A DNA stretch of 64,000 nucleotides from contig QCGP01000003.1 of assembly GCA_003279845.1 (NCBI GenBank), positions 1-64,000 of the forward strand, given 5' to 3'. Positions within the stretch are counted from its first letter, which is position 1. Each line of letters begins with the position of its first letter. The position numbers were made by a program, and so were the translations under genes. The notes beneath the pieces are model-generated. The model made no database searches. It was not told the DNA's origin and was given only the letters and a program-made list of their open reading frames with translations. Origin of the DNA: Prochlorococcus sp. AG-388-F11 (GTDB lineage: Bacteria > Cyanobacteriota > Cyanobacteriia > PCC-6307 > Cyanobiaceae). Shown here piece after piece: positions 56,111 to 64,000 of this stretch.

Positions 56111-56760
56111 GATTTTGTCCCTCCTTTTTTACCAACGACGTTATTGGGCTTTATATTGACAATTGAGCCAGGCTTCCCTGGAACAGAACCCTTCACCACA
56201 ATCAAGTTTTTCTGGTCATCAATTTTTAGAACTAACAAACCTTTAGTCGTTATTTGTTTCCCTCCATATCTTCCTGCCATTCTTTTTCCAGGATAAATTC
56301 TACCTGGAGTAGTTCCTGCCCCTGTTGAACCTGGAGCTCTATGATTTTTTGAACCATGACTCATAGGACCTCTGCTAAAACCATGTCTTTTCTGGTAACC
56401 AGCAAAACCCCTACCCATAGATTTACCACTAATATCAACTTTCTGACCAACCTCAAAGTTATTTACAGTTATTTGATTTCCAATTTCATAAGATGAAGTT
56501 TCTTCGACCTTATATTCCTTTAAATGCTTAAGAAGTTCTACGCCTGACTTTAATAAATGGCCTTTTTCAGGCTTACTTATGTGCTTATCTTTTGTCAAGC
56601 CATAGCCAATCTGAACGGCAGTGTAACCATCCAAAGATGTAGTTTTCAATTGTGTGACTCGGCATGGACCAGCCTCAATAAGAGTAACTGGTACTGCATT
56701 ACCTTTATCATCAAAAAATTGGGACATACCCAATTTTTTTCCTAAAATTCCGATAGACAT
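56107..56760 (-). CDS. rplC: 50S ribosomal protein L3
   Basis: [33 protein letters not shown]...[52 protein letters not shown]. Confidence 0.98.
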   Translation of the reverse strand: MSIGILGKKLGMSQFFDDKGNAVPVTLIEAGPCRVTQLKTTSLDGYTAVQIGYGLTKDKHISKPEKGHLLKSGVELLKHLKEYKVEETSSYEIGNQITVNNFEVGQKVDISGKSMGRGFAGYQKRHGFSRGPMSHGSKNHRAPGSTGAGTTPGRIYPGKRMAGRYGGKQITTKGLLVLKIDDQKNLIVVKGSVPGKPGSIVNIKPNNVVGKKGGTKS

Positions 56761-57039
56761 AAAACTAAATATGCTAGCTCGTAATGATTTTTCAATTATC
56801 TGAACCTTTCTTAATTTGAAAAGTTAAGCTAACAAAAAAACTATTAATAAGGTTGAGACTTACCTAAAAACTTAGATAGTTTCTCCTGGGTTAGCCCCTC
56901 CTGAGTTTTTTAACGAAACGCTAAAAATGTAAATTTTATAGAGGCTCGGCTAGCTTGCGAGCATAAAAATTCACTAGGTTACAATTGTACATCATCGAGT
57001 ACCATAAAATAAAATAAAATATAAATAAAGGAAATTTTT

Positions 57040-57510
57040 ATGCCATTACTGCTCACAGGAAAAAAATTTCATAGCGATTTAAAAACCAACAAATGTCTTG
57101 CAATCTTTGCTCCTCTTGAGGGTGGTTATGAAACTCGTCTCTTGAGAAGAATGAGAGCTAAGGGTTTTAAAACTTTCATGACTTCAGCAAGGGGGCTGGG
57201 AGATCCAGAAGTCTTTTTACTAAAATTGCATGGCGTCAGGCCACCTCACCTTGGTCATCAAAGCGTTGGGAGAAACGGAGCCCTCGGAGAAGTTCAACAA
57301 GTAATTCCCCAAGCTTCTGAGTTATTTAATGAAAACGATAAGCATAAATTACTTTGGTTATTAGAAGGTCAAGTCTTTTCTCAATCTGAATTAGAAAGCC
57401 TAATAGAGATTTGCACTAAAGACAATAAACTAAAAATTGTTGTTGAAATGGGAGGTTCAAGAAAACTTGAATGGAAGTCATTAAATGATTATATTTTGGA
57501 TGAATTTTAG
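57040..57510 (+). CDS. ndhN: NAD(P)H-quinone oxidoreductase subunit N
   Basis: [91 protein letters not shown]. Confidence 0.96.
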   Translation: MPLLLTGKKFHSDLKTNKCLAIFAPLEGGYETRLLRRMRAKGFKTFMTSARGLGDPEVFLLKLHGVRPPHLGHQSVGRNGALGEVQQVIPQASELFNENDKHKLLWLLEGQVFSQSELESLIEICTKDNKLKIVVEMGGSRKLEWKSLNDYILDEF

Positions 57511-57521
57511 AGTTATTTTTT

Positions 57522-58529
57522 TTGATTAAAACTAAGAATCAAAACAATAAATGGATTAAATTAATATGCGGTGCCAGTAATGAAGACATTATTGCTATTG
57601 AAGATTTATGTGCAATTTATACTGCAGCTGGTGTCGATTACATAGATGTTGCTGCTGAAGAATCTATAGTTCATGCAGCAAAAAAAGGGATCGAGTGGGC
57701 AAAAGCAATCTTTAAAAATAATCCTGGATTAATGATCAGCATTAGTGATGGTAATGATATCCACTTTCGTAAAGCAAAATTTGATCCAATAAATTGTCCT
57801 CCCGATTGTCCAAGACCTTGCGAAAAAGTATGCCCAACATCTGCAATTGATAATTTTGGGGTCAAAGAGAGTAAATGTTATGGGTGTGGAAGATGTATAA
57901 ATAGTTGTCCCTTAAATCAAATTTATGAATATGAATATAATTTGTCAAAAGATGATTTATCATTAACACTTCAAAAAATAAAGCCTGATGCAGTAGAGAT
58001 TCATACCGAAATAAATCGCATAGATGCTTTTAAAAAAGTTGCAGATATCCTTAAAAGTTCTGAAACGAAATTAGAAAAGATATCTATCAGTTGCGGTTTA
58101 AATCAATCGATGAAAAAATTGCAACAGCCCAAAGATCTTTTAAAAGCCCTTTGGGAAAGATATGAAATTCTTAATGAACTTAACATTCCCCTTATTTGGC
58201 AGCTAGATGGGAGGCCAATGTCTGGTGATCTTTCTCCCACAACAAGTAGAGATACAGTTAAGTTATTTGAGAGTATTGGTTCAGATCTTCCACCAGGCTT
58301 GATTCAATTGGCAGGTGGAACAAATGAAAAAACTCATGAATTTTTGAACTCAAATAATCTTCCAGATGGAATAGCATTTGGCAGTTCTGCAAGAAAAATT
58401 ATGCAGCCACATATTGAATTTGCTAACAAAAATAACAAAAGACTCTACGAGTATCCTGAAAGAATGGCTTTAGCAATCAAAAAAGCTCAGAAATTTCTAG
58501 AGCCATGGAAAATGAGCCAATTGAAATAA
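57522..58529 (+). CDS. ldpA: LdpA (light-dependent period) Fe-S protein
   Basis: Two 4Fe-4S motifs (CPPDCPRPCEKVCP; CYGCGRCINSCP); cyanobacterial LdpA-type N-terminus WIKLICGASNEDIIAIEDLCAIYTAAGVDYIDVAA; adjacent to ndhN. Confidence 0.88.
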   Translation: MIKTKNQNNKWIKLICGASNEDIIAIEDLCAIYTAAGVDYIDVAAEESIVHAAKKGIEWAKAIFKNNPGLMISISDGNDIHFRKAKFDPINCPPDCPRPCEKVCPTSAIDNFGVKESKCYGCGRCINSCPLNQIYEYEYNLSKDDLSLTLQKIKPDAVEIHTEINRIDAFKKVADILKSSETKLEKISISCGLNQSMKKLQQPKDLLKALWERYEILNELNIPLIWQLDGRPMSGDLSPTTSRDTVKLFESIGSDLPPGLIQLAGGTNEKTHEFLNSNNLPDGIAFGSSARKIMQPHIEFANKNNKRLYEYPERMALAIKKAQKFLEPWKMSQLK

Positions 58530-58624
58530 TATTTATCTTTATTAAAACCTGTTCAGAATTTATAAAAAATTTTGTATTTTTTTGATAGAAAAAAATCTAT
58601 CCATGTATTAAAATGAAAACTCAA

Positions 58625-58696
58625 TGGGCCGTCGCCAAGTGGTAAGGCATCGGGTTTTGGTCTCGACATTCCTAGGTTCGAATCCTAGCGGCCCAG
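58625..58696 (+). tRNA. tRNA-Gln (anticodon TTG)
   Basis: TGGGCCG...GGTTTTGGTCTCG...GGTTCGAATCC...CGGCCCAG; TGGGCCG/CGGCCCA acceptor stem. Confidence 0.95.
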
Positions 58697-58709
58697 TTTC
58701 AACAATCAA

Positions 58710-59480
58710 TTGGTGTCTACTCAAAAAATATTTTTATTTGATTTTGACGGAGTAATAGTCGATGGAATGTATGAATATTGGCATAGTTCTTTACTAGCCT
58801 GTGAAAAATATTTAAATTCACCATACATCTCTGTTGATCAAAAACTTTATAAAAGAGTTCCAAATACTTTCAAAGAAATTAGGCCTTGGGTTAAATATGG
58901 TTGGGAAATGATTCTAATAGTTCACGAACTTATAAAAACAGAAAATCCAATAATAAATAAAGATGATTTCATTAACAATTATCATCAAAATTGCCAGAAG
59001 ATATTAAAAGATAATTCCTGGATTTCAGAAGATTTACAAAAAATATTAGATAAGTCTCGCAAATACCAAATAGAAAAAGATTTCGAAACTTGGGTGAATT
59101 TGCACAATCCATTTTTTGAAGTTATAAATTGCATTGAAGAATTAAAGAAAAGAGAAGTAAAAGCTGGAATAATAACAACAAAAGGGAAAATATTTGCAGA
59201 AAAAATTCTTAAACAATTTAATATTTATCCAGAATTTATTTTTGGTTATGAATCTGGAACAAAAATCAAAATAGCTGAGAAGCTTACTCAAAATTATGAA
59301 ATTTTAGGTTTTATAGAAGATAGAAAAAAAACACTAATTGATATTAAAGAAAATGCAGAAACTTCTCATATTCCCTGCTACCTTGCTGATTGGGGATATT
59401 TAAAAGAATCAGATAGATATAATTTAAATGAAATTAAATTATTAAAATTAAAAAATCTAGAGAATTTAGTTGCAATTTGA
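58710..59480 (+). CDS. HAD superfamily hydrolase
   Basis: IFLFDFDGVIVDGMYEYW; AGIITTKGKIFAEKILKQFNI; GFIEDRKKTL. Confidence 0.85.
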   Translation: MVSTQKIFLFDFDGVIVDGMYEYWHSSLLACEKYLNSPYISVDQKLYKRVPNTFKEIRPWVKYGWEMILIVHELIKTENPIINKDDFINNYHQNCQKILKDNSWISEDLQKILDKSRKYQIEKDFETWVNLHNPFFEVINCIEELKKREVKAGIITTKGKIFAEKILKQFNIYPEFIFGYESGTKIKIAEKLTQNYEILGFIEDRKKTLIDIKENAETSHIPCYLADWGYLKESDRYNLNEIKLLKLKNLENLVAI

Positions 59481-59493
59481 ATATCATCAGCTA

Positions 59494-59507
59494 GAGTACT
59501 GATGTAC
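59494..59507 (+). promoter_or_regulatory. LexA-type SOS box upstream of recA
   Basis: AGTACTGATGTACT fits the cyanobacterial LexA box consensus RGTACNNNDGTWCB; about 85 nt upstream of recA ATG. Confidence 0.78.
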
Positions 59508-59591
59508 TATGGTTTGTATTTATGAAGTTTGGTTTAAAAAAAATTTCCAAATTTAGAATAATTACAAGAACTTTAATCGATAAATCAAACA

Positions 59592-60689
59592 ATGAGTCTT
59601 GAAGAAACCAAAAAAATTGAATCAAAAGAGAAAGATAAGGCATTAAGTCTCGTCTTAGGTCAAATAGAAAGAAATTTTGGACGAGGATCAATAATGAGAC
59701 TTGGTGATGCATCAAGAATGAAAGTAGAAACAATATCTACCGGGGCACTCACGTTGGATTTAGCATTAGGGGGAGGCTATCCAAAAGGGAGAGTAGTAGA
59801 AGTTTATGGGCCAGAAAGTTCAGGGAAAACTACATTAACGCTTCACGCGATTGCAGAGGTCCAAAAAAATGGAGGAGTAGCTGCATTTGTAGATGCTGAG
59901 CATGCACTTGATCCAGTTTATGCAGCCTCTTTAGGAGTTGATGTTGAAAATTTATTAGTTTCACAACCAGATACTGGTGAAATGGCTCTAGAAATAGTTG
60001 ACCAGCTTATAAGATCGAGTGCAGTAGATCTTGTAGTTGTTGACTCGGTAGCAGCACTAACTCCAAGAGCAGAGATAGAAGGAGAAATGGGAGATCACGT
60101 AATTGGGAGTCAAGCAAGGCTAATGAGTCAAGCAATGAGAAAAATAACCGGAAATATTGGTAAATCTGGATGTACGGTAATATTCCTGAATCAATTAAGA
60201 TTAAAAATAGGTGTTACATACGGTAATCCAGAAACAACGACAGGAGGGAATGCTCTAAAATTTTATGCATCAGTAAGACTTGATATCAGAAGAATTCAAA
60301 CTCTTAAAAGAGGTACAGAAGAATACGGCATAAGAGCAAAAGTGAAAGTAGCAAAAAACAAAGTTGCGCCACCATTTAGAATTGCAGAATTTGATATTCT
60401 CTTCGGAAAAGGTATTAGTACAACAGGATGTTTATTAGATTTAGCAGAAGAGACTAATATCATAATAAGAAGAGGCGCTTGGTATAGTTATGAAGGAGAA
60501 AATATTGGGCAAGGAAGAGATAATACAATTATTTGGCTTGATCAAAACTTAGAAATTAGAAATAAAATAGAATCTATGGTTAAAGATAAATTAACAGAAG
60601 GTACTGAAGTCAGTTCTAATTCAATGAAAGCATTAAATAGTAATCCTGCTAATACAATCGCTGTTAATGATTTAAAAACAGTAGCTTAA
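59592..60689 (+). CDS. recA: Recombinase RecA
   Basis: [74 protein letters not shown]. Confidence 0.99.
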   Translation: MSLEETKKIESKEKDKALSLVLGQIERNFGRGSIMRLGDASRMKVETISTGALTLDLALGGGYPKGRVVEVYGPESSGKTTLTLHAIAEVQKNGGVAAFVDAEHALDPVYAASLGVDVENLLVSQPDTGEMALEIVDQLIRSSAVDLVVVDSVAALTPRAEIEGEMGDHVIGSQARLMSQAMRKITGNIGKSGCTVIFLNQLRLKIGVTYGNPETTTGGNALKFYASVRLDIRRIQTLKRGTEEYGIRAKVKVAKNKVAPPFRIAEFDILFGKGISTTGCLLDLAEETNIIIRRGAWYSYEGENIGQGRDNTIIWLDQNLEIRNKIESMVKDKLTEGTEVSSNSMKALNSNPANTIAVNDLKTVA

Positions 60690-60691
60690 AT

Positions 60692-60937
60692 TTATAACGA
60701 ATCAGCCAGAGTCCACCACCCAGCAGCAGGGCCTATAAATCTCACTACAATCCATAAAATAACTAACCCTCCAATTCCAAACCAGCTAGCCTTTATACTT
60801 AATTTAATTAGACTATCTCTTTGATTGACTGTAAAAGGAAGCCATTTAAATAGTCTTGGGGAATCATCAAATTTGATTTTAGTATTATGTTTTTTTGGAG
60901 GTAAACCGAGTGTTTTGCGTCTTTTTGCTTCTCCCAT
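60692..60937 (-). CDS. DUF2839 family membrane protein
   Basis: MGEAKRRKTLGLPPKK...RLFKWLPFTVNQRDSLIKLSIKASWFGIGGLVILWIVVRFIGPAAGWW, conserved cyanobacterial family. Confidence 0.75.
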   Translation of the reverse strand: MGEAKRRKTLGLPPKKHNTKIKFDDSPRLFKWLPFTVNQRDSLIKLSIKASWFGIGGLVILWIVVRFIGPAAGWWTLADSL

Positions 60938-60965
60938 ATTTCGTTAGTTATTTACAAAATATAAT

Positions 60966-62414
60966 CTAATCAAAAGGTAGCACATAGTGAATTTGTTTTG
61001 AGGGTTGAATGTTTTGCAGAAGTAATCTTCCCCAGTTTCTTTTATTTGCTCTTCCATCTAAAATTATTAGCTTACCTGAATTTCTTCTTAGAGGAGAAAT
61101 AGATCTTTCAAGTTTTATTCTAGCTTGAGGAAGAAAGAAGTCTCTGAACCAATCTTGAGAAAGCTTTTTTTTATGAGACACTGTAATTGCATTAATAGGT
61201 TCTGACATATTTGGAATTGGAAGTAAAGGAATAATAATTTGTTCTGGAATCTGTATTAAATCAGAATTCGTAATCCACCAATCATAACTAGAGCAAAGAA
61301 TTTCATTATCATGAGAGGGAATTGTTTCTAGCAAAACCCTCTTCCCGTATCTCGAGGCTAATTCCGTAGCAATATTAGTTTTCAAATCAATATCATCAGA
61401 CAAAACTAATGTTAAACCCTTTCTAAAAAGTAATAACTTTTTGCATTTATCTAAGATTGAATTGGCAAAAAAAGGATTATTGGGAAGCAACTGTTTTGAG
61501 GGTATATATAATGAGATCTTTTTCTCCTCAAAATTACTTTTAAAATTAATAACCAAGTCGATATCTAAACTTTGCTTTTTGAAGTACATTTGGAAAAAAT
61601 TATCTTTTCTCAAAGCTGATAAAAAAACAAACTTATTATTAGAAAAAAGTTGCTTAATTTGAGCAATTTCATCTATTGGTTGTAAATACAAACACCAATC
61701 TAAATTTTTATCATTTAATTTTACCCAGCATGCCCATCCTTGAGATAATGCTTTGTTAACACTTAAAAATTTATCAGAAAAAGAGGAATTTTCATGAAAA
61801 AAATTTGAAAAAAAACTAATTTCTTTTTCATGTAAATTTATATAGCTATTTCCTAAAACCTTTCTCATCAAGAAATTTTTCTTCAAAGAATCATATAATT
61901 TAATAAATTTCTCATTAATGGATTTATATTCTTGAGAATTTTTTGTCCAATCCTTTTTCATTAGAGAAATCCTAAAATAATTTTTTAGATCTTGTTGTAT
62001 ATCCTCAATTCCAGAAAAAATAATCCGATGATTTTTAAGATTAAAAGTATTTGGTTCATTAAGTAAACCATTGATTGTTATCAAGCGCACATGATGATTT
62101 GCAAAAATAATTTGATCATTTGTTTTAGTGAAATTAAAACCAAGATTTTTAAAAATATCAATCTGAAATTGGTTTACAAATTGAATTTTTTGTTCAGATA
62201 AAATAAAAGTTGAATCTTCTTCTTTTAAGAATAGAGAAATCAAAATTGCAGGCAACCAATCATTGGTAGAAAAAATTTCTGAATTAATTAAATATGTAGA
62301 ATCATTTTCAATACACTTAGAGACTATTCTCCCAAAAGAATATATGTGTTTCCATTTAATACTTTGATCTCTCAAAAGAATTTTTAAATATTGATGACTT
62401 AAAATTTCAAGCAT
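60966..62414 (-). CDS. DinG-like helicase relative lacking a recognisable Walker A motif
   Basis: C-terminal FLPQARIKLERSISPLRRNSGKLIILDGRANKRNWGRLLLQNIQP resembles DinG-type helicase C-terminal motifs; no GxGKT/S seen. Confidence 0.5.
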   Translation of the reverse strand: MLEILSHQYLKILLRDQSIKWKHIYSFGRIVSKCIENDSTYLINSEIFSTNDWLPAILISLFLKEEDSTFILSEQKIQFVNQFQIDIFKNLGFNFTKTNDQIIFANHHVRLITINGLLNEPNTFNLKNHRIIFSGIEDIQQDLKNYFRISLMKKDWTKNSQEYKSINEKFIKLYDSLKKNFLMRKVLGNSYINLHEKEISFFSNFFHENSSFSDKFLSVNKALSQGWACWVKLNDKNLDWCLYLQPIDEIAQIKQLFSNNKFVFLSALRKDNFFQMYFKKQSLDIDLVINFKSNFEEKKISLYIPSKQLLPNNPFFANSILDKCKKLLLFRKGLTLVLSDDIDLKTNIATELASRYGKRVLLETIPSHDNEILCSSYDWWITNSDLIQIPEQIIIPLLPIPNMSEPINAITVSHKKKLSQDWFRDFFLPQARIKLERSISPLRRNSGKLIILDGRANKRNWGRLLLQNIQPSKQIHYVLPFD

Positions 62415-62511
62415 TTATAATTAATTTAATTTTCAAATACATACAAAATTTATGACTCTAATATACAAAAAATTGTTATCAATATAAGTAAAGTCTTGAA
62501 TTAATCAATCT

Positions 62512-63351
62512 ATGAAAATTGGAATAGTAGGATTAGGTTTAATTGGCGGATCTTTAGGATTAAAACTCCAAAGTCTAAACCATACAATTTATGGAATAGT
62601 AAATAATGAATTTAATGAAAAAAAAGCAAGAGAGAAAAAGCTTGCAAATTTTATTAGCTGTGATCTGAACCTATTAAAAGAATGTCAGCTCATAATTTTA
62701 GCATTGCCTATTAAAGATTTGATCAGTCCATCTCAGCGTTTATTAGCTTCAATACCAAAAGAAACGATAGTAACTGATGTAGGCTCTGTTAAAGAACAAA
62801 TTGTAAATACATGGGAAAATTTACATCCTTTATTTATTGGATCACATCCAATGGCAGGAACAGAAAAAAAAGGAGTTGATTCTGGTTTCGAAGGTCTTTT
62901 TGAAAATGCAAAATGGATTATTACCCCTTCACAAAATAGTGATTTAAACGCTCTCAAAACTCTTTCAGAGCTAATAGAGTCTATGGATTGTGAAATTTGC
63001 CAAGCATCGCCAAAAGAGCATGATGAAGCAGTATCTCTGATTTCTCACTTGCCTATATTTTTAGCTTCTGCACTTATTGAAACCGTACACACAAAAAATA
63101 ATCAACCTTTATTAGATCTCACCAAGAGACTAGCAGCTACAGGATTCGCAGACACTTCGAGAGTTGGCGGCGGTAATGAACAATTAGGCTTAGATTTAGC
63201 TATGAATAATCAAATTAATGTTTTAAATGCCATTAATATTTTTAAAAATAAGCTGAATAGATTGGAAACTCTTATTAAAGAAAGAAATTGGGAGTTACTT
63301 TCTGACAAACTTTATGCATCAAAAGAAATTAGGAAAAATTTTATAGATTAA
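62512..63351 (+). CDS. tyrA: Prephenate/arogenate dehydrogenase
   Basis: KIGIVGLGLIGGSLGLKLQ; VTDVGSVKEQIV; GSHPMAGTEKKGVDSGFEGLFENAKWIITP. Confidence 0.93.
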   Translation: MKIGIVGLGLIGGSLGLKLQSLNHTIYGIVNNEFNEKKAREKKLANFISCDLNLLKECQLIILALPIKDLISPSQRLLASIPKETIVTDVGSVKEQIVNTWENLHPLFIGSHPMAGTEKKGVDSGFEGLFENAKWIITPSQNSDLNALKTLSELIESMDCEICQASPKEHDEAVSLISHLPIFLASALIETVHTKNNQPLLDLTKRLAATGFADTSRVGGGNEQLGLDLAMNNQINVLNAINIFKNKLNRLETLIKERNWELLSDKLYASKEIRKNFID

Positions 63352-64000
63352 AGTTATCAATACCTTTAGAAGCTAATATTTGCTTTGAAACCATTAATGC
63401 AGACTGACTAACACCTGCGGTTCCCTCACCTGGATAGATTGAATCACCACATAACCATAAACCTTGAAAAGGAGTCCTACTAGATAATCCAAATAAACCA
63501 AATATATCTGGATTTTGTCCGAGTCCACCAACTATTCCATTGGGCCTGTTAGTCCATTTTTGAAATCCCAATGGAGTCGCTAATTCTCTGTGTAGCCAAT
63601 TTTCAGAAACAATATCAAATTGACGTTCTAATTCAAAAGATATTTTTTTTAGGAAATCATTTTTCCTATTTAAATAATTTTGTTTATCTAAATTGAACCA
63701 ATCTTTTGTCTTAGTAAAAATACTAGCTATTAAAGTAATTTCACCTTTTGGTGCTCTTCCATCACCATCTTCGCTAATTGATACGAATAATGAGCCAAAT
63801 TCACGCGAAACAAATTGATAATGATGAGAGGAAATTTTTTTAATATGTTCTTTTTTTAATGCTGAATAAAAAACTATAGCTCCACTTGGATCAGGTAAAT
63901 TGATAAGTCTATTTTTATAGCTTTGTTTTTTATTTAAAGGTTCCTTCAAATGCTCTAGTAAAGATTGAGGAGGGGCTGTATAAATTAAATCTTTTGCTTG
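63341..64000 (-). CDS. crtD: C-3',4' desaturase CrtD-like / carotenoid isomerase family FAD oxidoreductase (5' end beyond window)
   Basis: GLFGLSSRTPFQGLWLCGDSIYPGEGTAGVSQSALMVSKQIL is the C-terminal FAD-binding motif of CrtI/CrtD/CrtH oxidoreductases; frame open to window end. Confidence 0.72.
   Translation of the reverse strand, partial: QAKDLIYTAPPQSLLEHLKEPLNKKQSYKNRLINLPDPSGAIVFYSALKKEHIKKISSHHYQFVSREFGSLFVSISEDGDGRAPKGEITLIASIFTKTKDWFNLDKQNYLNRKNDFLKKISFELERQFDIVSENWLHRELATPLGFQKWTNRPNGIVGGLGQNPDIFGLFGLSSRTPFQGLWLCGDSIYPGEGTAGVSQSALMVSKQILASKGIDNFNL

Noticed and set aside
44210-56760. Apparent absence of rpsN, rpmD, infA and rpsD from the S10/spc/alpha cluster
   Set aside because: As far as I know this is normal for cyanobacteria (encoded elsewhere or absent), so not treated as a novel loss.
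57000-57030. GTACATCATCGAGTAC upstream of ndhN as a possible second LexA box
   Set aside because: Half-site spacing (8 nt) does not fit RGTACNNNDGTWCB.
1-64000. CRISPR arrays, toxin-antitoxin or anti-phage defence operons, prophage
   Set aside because: No regularly spaced repeats or matching gene families were recognised in any frame.

Overview
This is an AT-rich chromosomal window from a marine picocyanobacterium, most likely a high-light Prochlorococcus. That assignment is an inference from psaA/psaB/psaL/psaI, ndhN, ldpA, Fd-GOGAT, cyanobacterial ribosomal operon order and low GC. Most of the window is conserved housekeeping DNA: nusA-ylxR-infB; rne-rnhB; the str operon plus rpsJ; glsF (gltB); lipA; PSI genes; cobJ; alr; the S10/spc/alpha ribosomal superoperon (rplC to rpmE/prfA); ndhN-ldpA; recA; tyrA; and a partial crtD-like gene. 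There are three tRNAs (Thr-CGT, Ser-GCT, Gln-TTG). Two small genes absent from the ORF track were read directly from the sequence: psaI and rpmJ. No CRISPR array, prophage, IS element or obvious defence system was found. The points most worth a second look are: (i) four reading-frame breaks confined to the first ~6 kb (ylxR, infB, and two in a methyltransferase/glycosyltransferase gene), three at homopolymers; (ii) a serine-recombinase-like protein that appears to lack the catalytic serine, preceded by iterated TTAGAA/TTCTAA sites; (iii) a good match to the cyanobacterial LexA box upstream of recA; (iv) a T8G9 homopolymer block between rpsK and rpoA; (v) inverted repeats upstream of psaA and a clean terminator after psaB; (vi) nearly abutting divergent start codons of a beta-lactamase-like and an NlpC/P60 gene; (vii) a DinG-like helicase relative without a visible Walker A motif.
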